A DNA stretch of 33,325 nucleotides. Source: Actinomycetota bacterium (GTDB taxonomy: Bacteria; Actinomycetota; Acidimicrobiia; Acidimicrobiales; Ilumatobacteraceae). Below, piece after piece: positions 6,581 to 14,254 of this stretch (within the stretch, counting starts at the first letter, position 1; the number at the start of each line of letters is the position of its first letter). The position numbers and the translations under genes are program-made. The stretch is taken from assembly GCA_016870775.1 (NCBI GenBank), contig VGAK01000019.1, positions 1 to 33,325 on the forward strand. Reading direction: 5' to 3'. Below the pieces are notes generated by a model, which had not been told where the DNA came from, searched no databases, and saw only the letters and a program-made list of their open reading frames with translations.

Positions 6581-7144
6581 TTGTTGATCCCCCTGTTCCG
6601 GAGTGTCCCGATAAGTTGAGTATGTCCCGACGACGAATGCAAGCATTTCCGCGCGACGTTGGCGACGGGAGCACGCCACCACCACCGCGCGCCACTGCTG
6701 GCTCCTTGCGCAACCGAGCACCTGCACGTCGCCATCGTGCTCCGACTCGAGTCCGTGTGCGGTGCGTCCCCGTGCACGGGCACACCCCCGACCCACGGCG
6801 CTCGCTCGGCGCGAAATCCAATAACCACAAGGGTTTCCAACCTCGACGTGTCGCTGCTCGTCGGGGTCTGCCCCCACGCGTGCGGTGGGCGCGGTGCGTC
6901 GACGCACGCCACACATGCTCGGTGAGGTGCGTGCTCGGCGGTGTCGCCACGACGCGCGAACGACCCGGTCGGGGCCCAAAAAATTTTCCAAAAAATTTCC
7001 CGCTGGCACCCGGAATTTCTCCCCGGCACCCGAGTGGGCCTGTGGATGACCATCCACCCGGGGGGTGACCCGTGGATGGGATGATCTGGGCATTGATCGT
7101 TCGCGGCGAAAATCAGTGAGGCGACGTCTGCATCGGGAGGTGCG
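6581..7144. other. 564-bp gene-free region between HU and phoH-like gene
   Basis: No credible gene here: the open frames lack family features. It contains AATGC-AA-GCATT (6636-6647), a perfect 12-bp palindrome CCCGTGCACGGG (6769-6780), a perfect 14-bp palindrome GTGCGTCGACGCAC (6894-6907) and two A/T-tract repeats (AAAAAATTT units, 6978-6999). It also holds two GGCACCCG copies (7005 and 7025) and the inverted repeat GTGGATG-AC-CATCCAC (7042-7057), with a third GTGGATG at 7072. HU and phoH are transcribed outwards from it, so it must hold both promoters; I could not fix them. GGGAGG near 7136 is the phoH ribosome binding site. A structured RNA is possible but not recognised. Confidence 0.6.
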
Positions 7145-8563
7145 ATGACCGATGTCGTAGGGCGCGTGGACAGCGAAGGTCATCGGACCGATCACGCATC
7201 ATTCAGCCTCGCGACAGCCGCCAGTGCACCGGCCGGACCGGGCACCCGGACACGCATCGTGCTCGACACGTCGGTCCTCGTCGCAGACCCCGGGTGCTTC
7301 CATTCCTTCACCGGATGCGACGTCGTCATTCCCCTGACCGTCGTGGAGGAACTCGACGGGTTGAAGACCCGCTCCGACGATGTGGGTCGTGCGGCACGCA
7401 CCGCCCTGCGCACGATCGAGGACCTCCGCCGCCGCGCCGGGGGCTCGATCCACACCCCCGTGGCCCTCGGTCCGGAGCCCGAGAGCGCGACCGTGCACAT
7501 CGAGGTGAACGGCATCCAGAAGCACCTCCTCGTGGAGAACGGGCTCGACCCCGAGGTGCCCGACAACCGGATCATCGGGGCGGCGCTCGGGCAGTCGCTC
7601 CGGTCCCCCACCCGCATGGTCTCAAACGACGCGGGGCTGCGCATCAAGGCCGCCCACCTGGGCCTGGAGGCCGCCGAGCACCAGCCAGTCGGCCGCACCG
7701 CGGCCACCCGCCAGATGGGGTGGTCGACCCTCGAGGTGTCGGCAGAGACGGTGAACGACCTCTACGACAAGGGAGAGGTCGGTGTCGCGCAGTTCGGCGC
7801 GGCGGGTCTCATGGTGAACGAGTTCGCCGTGGTGCGCTCGGGATCGCAGTCGGCACTCGTGCGCAGCATCGGCGACACCGCCGAGTTGCTCCCGGGTCAG
7901 TCCCCCGAGGCATGGGGCCTGCGGGCCAGGTCCAAGGAACAGCGGTTCGCCCTGGAGTTGCTCCTGGATCCCGCCGTCAGCGTGGTGGCCCTCGACGGCC
8001 GCGCAGGCACGGGCAAGACGGTTCTCGCCATCGCAGCCGGACTGGAGCAGGTGGTCGAGGCTCGCAACTACGAGCGGCTCGCCGTGTACAGACCCCTCGT
8101 GCCCGTGGGACGCGCCGACGTGGGTTTTCTCCCCGGCGGCCTCGACGAAAAACTCGACCCCTGGATGTCGGCGATCCACGATGCGATCGTCGCGCTCACC
8201 GACCAACGCTCCTCGCGCGACGCGAGGGGCTTGATCGACGATCTCTCCGCCCGTGGCCAACTCTCGATGGAGTCGGTGACTTTCCTGCGCGGACGCTCAC
8301 TGCACAGGCAGTTCGTGGTCGTCGACGAGGCCCAGAATCTCGAGCCCACCACGCTCAAGACCATCCTGACCCGGATCGGAGAGGGCACCAAGGTGGTCTT
8401 CACGGGCGACACCAGCCAGATCGACGCGCCCTACATGGGAGAGTCGAACAACGCCCTCGCGGTGCTGATCCATGCCTTCGCCGACCAGCACCTGTTCGGT
8501 CACATCACCCTCTCGTCGTGCGAGCGCAGCGAGGTCGCGAGCCTCGCGGCCGAGTTGCTCTGA
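7145..8563 (+). CDS. phoH2: PIN-PhoH fusion protein (PhoH2 type RNA helicase/RNase)
   Basis: Fuses an N-terminal PIN ribonuclease domain to a C-terminal PhoH ATPase; mycobacterial PhoH2 unwinds and cleaves RNA. In this 472-residue protein the PIN part (~37-180) starts with IVLDTSVLVADP, has the acidic VVEELD motif and a later DN..I acidic site and ND near 150-165. The PhoH part has Walker A GRAGTGKT near 284-291, VVVDEAQN (Walker B) near 391-398 and the FTGDTSQID motif near 418-426. The ATG at 7145 follows GGGAGG by 5 nt. The first ~35 residues are a flexible extension. I see no small antitoxin-like ORF just upstream, in contrast to the described mycobacterial phoAT-phoH2 locus. Confidence 0.93.
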   Translation: MTDVVGRVDSEGHRTDHASFSLATAASAPAGPGTRTRIVLDTSVLVADPGCFHSFTGCDVVIPLTVVEELDGLKTRSDDVGRAARTALRTIEDLRRRAGGSIHTPVALGPEPESATVHIEVNGIQKHLLVENGLDPEVPDNRIIGAALGQSLRSPTRMVSNDAGLRIKAAHLGLEAAEHQPVGRTAATRQMGWSTLEVSAETVNDLYDKGEVGVAQFGAAGLMVNEFAVVRSGSQSALVRSIGDTAELLPGQSPEAWGLRARSKEQRFALELLLDPAVSVVALDGRAGTGKTVLAIAAGLEQVVEARNYERLAVYRPLVPVGRADVGFLPGGLDEKLDPWMSAIHDAIVALTDQRSSRDARGLIDDLSARGQLSMESVTFLRGRSLHRQFVVVDEAQNLEPTTLKTILTRIGEGTKVVFTGDTSQIDAPYMGESNNALAVLIHAFADQHLFGHITLSSCERSEVASLAAELL

Positions 8564-8786
8564 GGTGGCAGCCTCCCGCGCACGAGTCCACCCCTGTCTG
8601 ACCGCCGGGGACATCGAGTCACCGGTGGCGATGATGGGTGGGGACCCCGGGTGACCTCGCGAGGGGCACGGTGCTGAACGAGTGCGACGACACGGATGGC
8701 GCGACGACTGGATGGCGCGGCGCTCCTCTGGGCGATCACACCACCTGCTTCCGCGGAGTGACTCGCACCGTGACGCACCCCACGCC

Positions 8787-8792
8787 TACCGT
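8787..8792 (+). promoter_or_regulatory. -10 element of the DEDDh exonuclease gene
   Basis: TACCGT ends 7 nt before the ATG at 8800, so the mRNA is probably leaderless. The rest of the 236-bp gap after the PhoH gene (8564-8799) shows no gene or hairpin that I can support. Confidence 0.6.
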
Positions 8793-8799
8793 GGATCAC

Positions 8800-9423
8800 A
8801 TGGACACGACCCGAGGAGACACGAACCGAGGAGACACGAACCAACCGGCTCGCGAAGCAACCGATGACGTCGCCTTCACCGTCGTCGATTTTGAGACCAC
8901 AGGGCTCGACCCCTCGACGGACCGCATCCTCCAGGTGGCTGCACTCGTGGTCGACGCTGACGGCGCCGTCGTCGACTCCTTCGACACGATCGTCAAACCC
9001 CAGAACCCCGACGAATTCGAGAACTCCGCCGCGCATGTGAACGGGATTTCAGACGAACAGGTCCTGTCGGGCATGCCCCTCAAGGAGGCGCTCGAGAGGG
9101 TGTGGTCGATGAGCCGGGGGCGATGGTTCACGGCCCACAATGCGCGGTTCGACATCGGATTTCTGCACGCCGAGTCCGCCCGGGTCGGAATCGAGGACAC
9201 TCTCGAGACATGGATCGACACTCTCGCGCTCGCTCGGAGCATCGACACTGAGCACACCCGTCGCCACTCCCTCAGCGCGCTGTGCGAGCACTACGGGATC
9301 GAGCGCGAGAGGGCCCATGAGGCGCTGTCGGATGCGAGGGCGACCGCGGAACTCCTGGTGCACCTCACCCGGGAGATCGGTCTCGGGTCCCCACGGGAGT
9401 TGCCGGGCTACTTCGCGCGGTAG
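8800..9423 (+). CDS. DEDDh 3'-5' exonuclease (DNA polymerase III epsilon-like)
   Basis: A proofreading-type exonuclease of the DnaQ family. The 207-residue protein has ExoI VVDFETTGLDP (residues ~28-38; Asp and Glu metal ligands), ExoII HNARFDIGFL near 110-119 and ExoIII HEALSDARAT near 177-186, completing the DEDDh set. It lacks a polymerase or UvrC-type fusion domain, so it may be a stand-alone repair nuclease rather than the replicase subunit. The N-terminus contains RGDTN twice, from a 15-bp tandem duplication (about 8814-8843). The start is set by TACCGT 7 nt upstream. The 3' end overlaps the facing pafC gene by 16 bp. Confidence 0.92.
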   Translation: MDTTRGDTNRGDTNQPAREATDDVAFTVVDFETTGLDPSTDRILQVAALVVDADGAVVDSFDTIVKPQNPDEFENSAAHVNGISDEQVLSGMPLKEALERVWSMSRGRWFTAHNARFDIGFLHAESARVGIEDTLETWIDTLALARSIDTEHTRRHSLSALCEHYGIERERAHEALSDARATAELLVHLTREIGLGSPRELPGYFAR

Positions 9424-10358
9424 CGATCGAGCACCGAGCCCGCGGTTGCGCGACCCAGTCCCACGAGGTGGGCGGGCGCGGTCACCCGCGCCGATCGTCC
9501 TGCGCGCAGCAAGAGGCGCCCGAGCCAGTGCTCGCTCGTGGCCACCAGCACGATCCGGGTCCCACCGCCGGCGAGATCCTCCACCGAGCGGCAGGGGTAG
9601 GTCTCGGCGATCCACCGTGCGGACGCGTCGGCCTCGATCGTCACGACGGTTCCGCTCGGCGAGTCGGCGAACCACGACGGGACATCGACTGCGCCCGAGT
9701 GCGGCGTGCGGAATTCGTCGGTGTGGGTGAGTCCGCGGATGCGATCGATGCGGAAGTGCCGGAGATCTCTCGACTTCTCGTCGTCGGCGGTCATGTACCA
9801 GTTGCCGATGTCGGTGAAGACGCCCCGCACCCAGACCGATCGCTCCGTCTCGGAGTTGTCCGACGGCTTCCAGTAGCGGATCAGGATCCGCTCACCCTGG
9901 CGCGCGGCCTCGGTGACCTCGGCGAGGAAGGGGAGGTCGACCACGTCGACATCCACGAGCTCCTCCGAGGCCGAATTCACCGACTCGAGCTTGTTGAGCG
10001 CGCTCTTCAACGCACCCCGCGCCTTGAAGTTCGGCATCTCGAGCGCGGCCCGGGCGAGCAGCGCGAGCCCGAAGGCCTCCTGCTTGCTGAGCCGGAGGCG
10101 ACGCTCAAGGTGCTTGTTCGGGCCGGTGTGGATCACACCATCCTCGATCCACATCTCGGTGAGCTCCCACGGCGAATACGGGGGCAGTCCGCACATCGCG
10201 GCCATCTCGATGTCGGCGATCAGGTCTTCCTCGCTGATCCCGAACTGCCTCGCCATCTCGGCGACCGGGACCTCGTCGCGCTCCATCAACCAGGGCACCA
10301 TCTCCAGGAGCCCGGTGATGCGCTCGGTGGCGCTGCGCGGTCCGCGCTTCGGGCTCAC
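9408..10358 (-). CDS. pafC: PafC, WYL-domain transcription regulator
   Basis: Partner of PafB; the heterodimer activates the LexA/RecA-independent DNA damage response in mycobacteria. The 316-residue protein has an N-terminal winged-helix region (~10-60, ITGLLEMVPWLMERDEV..AEMARQFGIS), then the WYL domain with WY..ADDEKSRDLRHFRIDRI near 190-210, and a WCX-like C-terminal region. It starts with GTG at 10358, whose GTGA overlaps the pafB stop, so the pair is translationally coupled. The 3' end runs 16 bp into the convergent exonuclease gene. In many actinobacteria pafBC sits by the proteasome genes; none of those is visible here. Confidence 0.92.
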   Translation of the reverse strand: MSPKRGPRSATERITGLLEMVPWLMERDEVPVAEMARQFGISEEDLIADIEMAAMCGLPPYSPWELTEMWIEDGVIHTGPNKHLERRLRLSKQEAFGLALLARAALEMPNFKARGALKSALNKLESVNSASEELVDVDVVDLPFLAEVTEAARQGERILIRYWKPSDNSETERSVWVRGVFTDIGNWYMTADDEKSRDLRHFRIDRIRGLTHTDEFRTPHSGAVDVPSWFADSPSGTVVTIEADASARWIAETYPCRSVEDLAGGGTRIVLVATSEHWLGRLLLRAGRSARVTAPAHLVGLGRATAGSVLDRYRAK

Positions 10359-11308
10359 GGCCCGACCCCGGCGATCGACTCCAGTTCGGCGACGATCTCT
10401 GCCCGGACCTCCTCCGGGGCGATCACCTCGGCTCGATCAACCATCGCGAAGAGCCAGTTCCGGAAGGCGAAGCGGTTGCCGCACGGCACCCGCACCTCCA
10501 CCGACCCGTCGGCGAGACGCGCACGCACGGCCTCCTCGCCGAGTTCGCGGACGACTCCGGGCGCCAGACGACCCTCGACCCGGACGATTGCGTGCTCGTC
10601 ATCGCCACCGTCGAACAACTTGGCATCCCGCGCGAAAAGATCCTCGAGCACGATGCCAGCGGGCCTGTCGAAGGAGTCGGGCCCCGAGAACGTCGGCTCG
10701 TCCTCGATCCGGTCGACTCGGTACCTGGTCACCGCAGCGCGCTCGGTGTCGTGGCAGATGAGGTACCAGAACCCGCGGCGCGCCATCAATCCGTAGGGGT
10801 GCACGGTGCGCGCCCGACCGTGGTACGAGAACGCGGTGGTGCGCCGCCTCGCGCAGGCCTCGTGGAGTGCGGGCAGGCGTGCGTCGTCGGCCACGACGCG
10901 CGCGGCAGTGTGCTCGTGGTCGTCGACGATCTCACCCCCGAGCCAGAGCACGGCACGACCGCCCCACGGCGTGCCCATGCGGACGATCGCCGCGGCCTGC
11001 TGCAACGCCGACATCTCGTCATGGTTGAGCCCGAAATCGACGAGCGCGTACTCGCTCTTGTCGACCGAGTAGGCGGTCTTGCCCGCGTCGTTCCCGCCGA
11101 GCACCTGCTTGACGATCGGCACCCCCGCATCGCGCAGGACCTTCTTGTCGCGCTCGAAGGTGATGCGCCGCGCCTCGTCACCGACCGGGTACTGCTCACC
11201 CATGTCGTTCATGATCTGTTCGTAGGTGACCGGCACATTCGACTCGGTGAGGAGCACGAGCAGGTTGATGATGCGCTCGGTCGAGGGAATCTTTTTCTTG
11301 CCCGGCAT
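10355..11308 (-). CDS. pafB: PafB, WYL-domain transcription regulator
   Basis: First gene of the pafBC pair. The 317-residue protein opens with a winged helix (STERIINLLVLLTESNVPVTYEQI, ~9-32), followed by a helical linker containing AARRITFERDKKVLRDAGVPI, typical of WYL regulators. The WYL core has Y.GLMARRGFWYLICHD....TRYRVDRI near 178-205, and a C-terminal WCX region ends in VIAPEEVRAEI. The ATG at 11308 is preceded 7 nt upstream by TAGCGT (leaderless). PafBC is thought to respond to DNA damage by sensing a nucleic-acid ligand through the WYL domains; the ligand cannot be judged from sequence. Confidence 0.93.
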   Translation of the reverse strand: MPGKKKIPSTERIINLLVLLTESNVPVTYEQIMNDMGEQYPVGDEARRITFERDKKVLRDAGVPIVKQVLGGNDAGKTAYSVDKSEYALVDFGLNHDEMSALQQAAAIVRMGTPWGGRAVLWLGGEIVDDHEHTAARVVADDARLPALHEACARRRTTAFSYHGRARTVHPYGLMARRGFWYLICHDTERAAVTRYRVDRIEDEPTFSGPDSFDRPAGIVLEDLFARDAKLFDGGDDEHAIVRVEGRLAPGVVRELGEEAVRARLADGSVEVRVPCGNRFAFRNWLFAMVDRAEVIAPEEVRAEIVAELESIAGVGP

Positions 11309-11315
11309 CGCCGCA

Positions 11316-11321
11316 ACGCTA
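11316..11321 (-). promoter_or_regulatory. -10 element of pafBC
   Basis: TAGCGT on the minus strand ends 7 nt before the pafB ATG. An overlapping TATAGC could serve as an alternative hexamer. Confidence 0.55.
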
Positions 11322-11361
11322 TACGGCGCCGAGAGCCGTCACTCACCGAGTTAATTGTCGA

Positions 11362-12948
11362 TCAGACTTTTTGTGAGCGGTACCACTCGAGCAGGGGGTG
11401 TGTCATCGTCAGGGGGTGTGACACGGATGATTTTGGCCCTGCAGCAGAGGCAGCCTCGTCGGTCGCTCTTAGCGCCTCTGCTGCGGCGTGGGCCACCTGC
11501 TTGCCCATCTCGACGCCGAATTGGTCGAAGGAATTCACGCCGGCCAGCACACCCTGGACCAGAACCGAGTGCTCATAGAGCGCAACCAGCGCCCCGAGGT
11601 GCCGGGGATCGAGCCGGCTCAAGAACAACACGGTGCTCGGTCTGTTGCCCGGGGACGAGCGGTGGGGATCGGCGGACCCGGTCGCCGCTTCGGTTTCGCC
11701 GAGGCTGCGACCAGTGGCCAGCGCGTCCGACTGGGCGAGCATGTTGGCCACGAGCAGGTCGTGCGCCGCCGAGTCCCCGCCGAGTGGTTCCACGACCCCG
11801 ATGAAGTCGACCGGAATCGGCCGCGTTCCCTGGTGGAGCATCTGGAAATACGAATGCTGGGCATCGGTGCCGGCGGTTCCGAACACCACCGGTGATGAAT
11901 CCAGCGACAGGGGACCGCCGAACTCTGACACACCCTTGCCGAGGCTCTCCATCACGAGTTGCTGGAGATGTTGGGGCAGGAGCGCCAGATCCGCGGCATA
12001 CGGGACGACAGCGACCGCGGGAAACCCCCGAATGGCCGAGTTCAACCACCACAACAGCCCGTGGACGACCGGCAGGTTCTCGGCGAATGGTGCATGGAGG
12101 AAATGGGTGTCCATCTCGTGCATGCCGTCGAGAAAGTCGGCGAACCCAGCGGGGCCGATCGCAGATGCGACCGGGAACCCCACCACCGACGACACCGAGA
12201 ACCGCCCGCCGACCCATTCGGCCAGGCGCAGGCACCGCACGGGGTCGATCCCCCATGCGACCGCTGCCACCGGATCGGCCGTCGAGGCCACGACATGGTC
12301 CTGCCAGCGGGGACAGGCGTTCGCCAACCACCGCCGCGCACGCTCGGCATTGTGCAGGGTCTCTTGGGTGGTGAAGGTCTTCGACGCAACGCACACCAGC
12401 GTCGTCTCGGGGTCCAGACCCGCCAGTGCCGCATCAAGATCGGCGGAATCGATGTTCGACACGAACCTCACCTCGGGTCCGTCGTGGAACCTCCGCAACG
12501 ACCTCGTGACCGTCTCGGGCCCGAGCGAACTGCCACCGATCCCGATGTTGACGACATGGGTGAAGCGACGACCCGTCGATCCGACCACGGCGCCGTCGCG
12601 CACCTGCGCGGCGAGCTCGAGAGCCCCGGCCATCCATGTCGCGGCCTCACGCGCCTCGGGTGCCTGGCTCCCCCGCGCCCTGAGCGCGGTGTGCAGTGCC
12701 GCGCGACCCTCCGTGTGGTTGACGGTGCGACCGGCGAACATCGCCTCGATCCGGCCGCGCAGGCCGATCTCGTCGCAGTGAGCCAACGCGGCGGCGAACA
12801 ACGCGGTGTCCATCAACTGCCGGGAGAAGTCGGCGTGGATCCCGCACGCGTCGAGGGTCCCCCTCTGTGCACGCTCCGCATCGGAGGCGAACATCTCGCG
12901 GAGCCCGGGCACGCGGGAGGCGAGCAGGCGGAGGTGGTCGATGCTCAT
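11362..12948 (-). CDS. pgi: Glucose-6-phosphate isomerase
   Basis: Interconverts glucose 6-phosphate and fructose 6-phosphate in glycolysis and gluconeogenesis. The 528-residue protein has GIGGSSLGP near 145-153, the substrate loop SKTFTTQET near 200-208, the EWVGGRFSVSSVVGFP block near 260-275 and the family signature NSFDQFGVEMGKQVA near 470-484, with a C-terminal lysine near the end. Length is in the long bacterial PGI range. The ATG at 12948 is 7 nt after the tetR stop, so the two genes form an operon; no clear Shine-Dalgarno is visible. The pairing implies that expression may follow the TetR regulator's ligand. Confidence 0.95.
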   Translation of the reverse strand: MSIDHLRLLASRVPGLREMFASDAERAQRGTLDACGIHADFSRQLMDTALFAAALAHCDEIGLRGRIEAMFAGRTVNHTEGRAALHTALRARGSQAPEAREAATWMAGALELAAQVRDGAVVGSTGRRFTHVVNIGIGGSSLGPETVTRSLRRFHDGPEVRFVSNIDSADLDAALAGLDPETTLVCVASKTFTTQETLHNAERARRWLANACPRWQDHVVASTADPVAAVAWGIDPVRCLRLAEWVGGRFSVSSVVGFPVASAIGPAGFADFLDGMHEMDTHFLHAPFAENLPVVHGLLWWLNSAIRGFPAVAVVPYAADLALLPQHLQQLVMESLGKGVSEFGGPLSLDSSPVVFGTAGTDAQHSYFQMLHQGTRPIPVDFIGVVEPLGGDSAAHDLLVANMLAQSDALATGRSLGETEAATGSADPHRSSPGNRPSTVLFLSRLDPRHLGALVALYEHSVLVQGVLAGVNSFDQFGVEMGKQVAHAAAEALRATDEAASAAGPKSSVSHPLTMTHPLLEWYRSQKV

Positions 12949-12955
12949 CGCGGAG

Positions 12956-13594
12956 TCAGCCGAGATGGTCGCCCCGGCCGCTCTCGACGAGTGCGAGGAA
13001 CGCTTCACTGGCGGCGCGGTGCCGGTCGTGCATGCCGCGCGCACTCAGTCGTCCCGTTCCCGAGAGAACCACCATGAGAAGATCGGCGAACCCTGCCGGA
13101 GGGGTGCCACCGAGAACGGACTCGGATTCGCTGCCGCCCTCGACCATGTCACGGACCATCTTGCGGAACGCCACCGACATGGTCTCTGCTCCGTGGGCGA
13201 TCTCGGGATGTTTCTGGACCGCGGCCGGGATCCCCGCCACGAAACCGAGCAACGCGGGGGAGGTCTTGCCGAGATCGATGTTCTCGTCCATGATCCGCGC
13301 GAGGCGACCCGCGAGCGTGGGTTCTGCGCCGGTGACGCGCGCGAACACGTCGGCGAAGCGATCCGTGATCGCCCCGCACACGGCGACATAGATGTCCGAC
13401 TTGGAGGGGAAGTAGTGGTAGAGCGCCGCACTGGAGATCCCCGCCAGCTCGGCGATGCGGCGGTTGGTCGTGGCGTCGAACCCCTCGGTCCCAAAGAGCA
13501 CGAGCGCGTGGTCGAGGATGCGCGCACGCGTGTCGGCCGAGTCGGAGTCGACCGGACGACCCGCACGCCTGTGCTCCTCGGTGACGACCCCCAC
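12956..13594 (-). CDS. TetR/AcrR family transcriptional regulator
   Basis: A 212-residue one-component repressor. The N-terminal DNA-binding domain is clear: TRARILDHALVLFGTEGFDATTNRRIAELAGISSAALYHYFPSK spans about residues 21-64 and contains the helix-turn-helix and the YHYF hinge typical of the family. The C-terminal ligand-binding part is divergent, so the inducer is unknown. The GTG start at 13594 follows TAGCCT by 8 nt; a longer upstream frame reads through the divergent promoter and is rejected. It is co-transcribed with pgi and divergent from the DUF305 gene. The two -10 elements are one base apart, so binding here could regulate both directions. Confidence 0.92.
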   Translation of the reverse strand: MGVVTEEHRRAGRPVDSDSADTRARILDHALVLFGTEGFDATTNRRIAELAGISSAALYHYFPSKSDIYVAVCGAITDRFADVFARVTGAEPTLAGRLARIMDENIDLGKTSPALLGFVAGIPAAVQKHPEIAHGAETMSVAFRKMVRDMVEGGSESESVLGGTPPAGFADLLMVVLSGTGRLSARGMHDRHRAASEAFLALVESGRGDHLG

Positions 13595-13602
13595 GAGACC
13601 GC

Positions 13603-13615
13603 AGGCTAGTACCGT
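13603..13615. promoter_or_regulatory. Back-to-back -10 elements, tetR / DUF305 gene
   Basis: Minus strand TAGCCT (complement 13603-13608) serves tetR at 8 nt. Plus strand TACCGT (13610-13615) serves the DUF305 gene at 7 nt. Only one base separates them, so the RNA polymerase footprints must exclude each other. Confidence 0.6.
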
Positions 13616-13622
13616 GATCCAC

Positions 13623-14249
13623 GTGGAGGAGGCTGTGAACGACGGGACCATCCTTCCGTGGTGGTGGAGCAAGTTGAACCTCCTGCTCGCCGCGATGGTG
13701 GTCATGATGCTCGCCGCTGGCATCGGGTGGTGGGCCGGTCGCTCCGGATCCGAACTGGCGCACAACGACGTCGACACCGGATTCCTCCACGACATGCGCA
13801 TCCACCACGAGCAGGCAGTGGCGATGTCGATGACCTACCTGGAGGCCTCCGCCGACGGGGGCGACGCGGTGATGCGGTCGATCGCGCGCGAGATCATCAT
13901 CAAGCAGGGCATGGAGACCGGGCGCATGGTGCAGTTGCTGCGCGTCTTCGACGAGCCCGAGGCGAGCGCATCCGATCAGGTGATGGGCTGGATGGGAATG
14001 CCGGTCGATCTCGCGGACATGCCCGGTTACGCCAGCGACTCCGACCTCAAAGGCCTGCGGGCCTCGCGCGGTGCGGCCGCCGACACGGTCTTCTCCGAGT
14101 TGATGATCGCCCACCACGAGGGGGGCATACACATGGCCGAGTACGCGCGCGACAACGGCCTCAACGACGAGGTCGACAAGATGGCGCGAGCCATGATCAG
14201 GTCCCAGCGCGTCGAGATCGCCGAGATGGACACCCTCGGCGGCCGCTAG
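13623..14249 (+). CDS. DUF305 membrane-anchored His-rich protein
   Basis: DUF305 proteins have a ferritin-like helical bundle; some are linked to copper handling, but the function is not settled. The 208-residue protein has a short cytoplasmic start (VEEAVNDGTILPWWW), one membrane helix (~residues 18-38) and an outer domain with two histidine motifs: FLHDMRIHHEQAVAMS near 56-71 and LMIAHHEGGIHMAEYA near 160-175. Methionines are frequent around them, as in copper-binding proteins. The GTG at 13623 is chosen from the TACCGT spacing; the open frame extends further upstream without support. It converges on the L,D-transpeptidase gene with a 5-bp gap. Confidence 0.88.
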   Translation: MEEAVNDGTILPWWWSKLNLLLAAMVVMMLAAGIGWWAGRSGSELAHNDVDTGFLHDMRIHHEQAVAMSMTYLEASADGGDAVMRSIAREIIIKQGMETGRMVQLLRVFDEPEASASDQVMGWMGMPVDLADMPGYASDSDLKGLRASRGAAADTVFSELMIAHHEGGIHMAEYARDNGLNDEVDKMARAMIRSQRVEIAEMDTLGGR

Positions 14250-14254
14250 GCCGG

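Noticed and set aside
6581-7195. Upstream extension of the HU frame to 299 codons
   Set aside because: The sequence before MTKSEL is unlike any HU protein and has non-coding composition. The ATG at 6580 has a ribosome binding site and gives the family start.
13624-13801. TetR start at 13801
   Set aside because: It would cross the divergent promoter and the DUF305 start. The HTH domain begins normally after GTG 13594.
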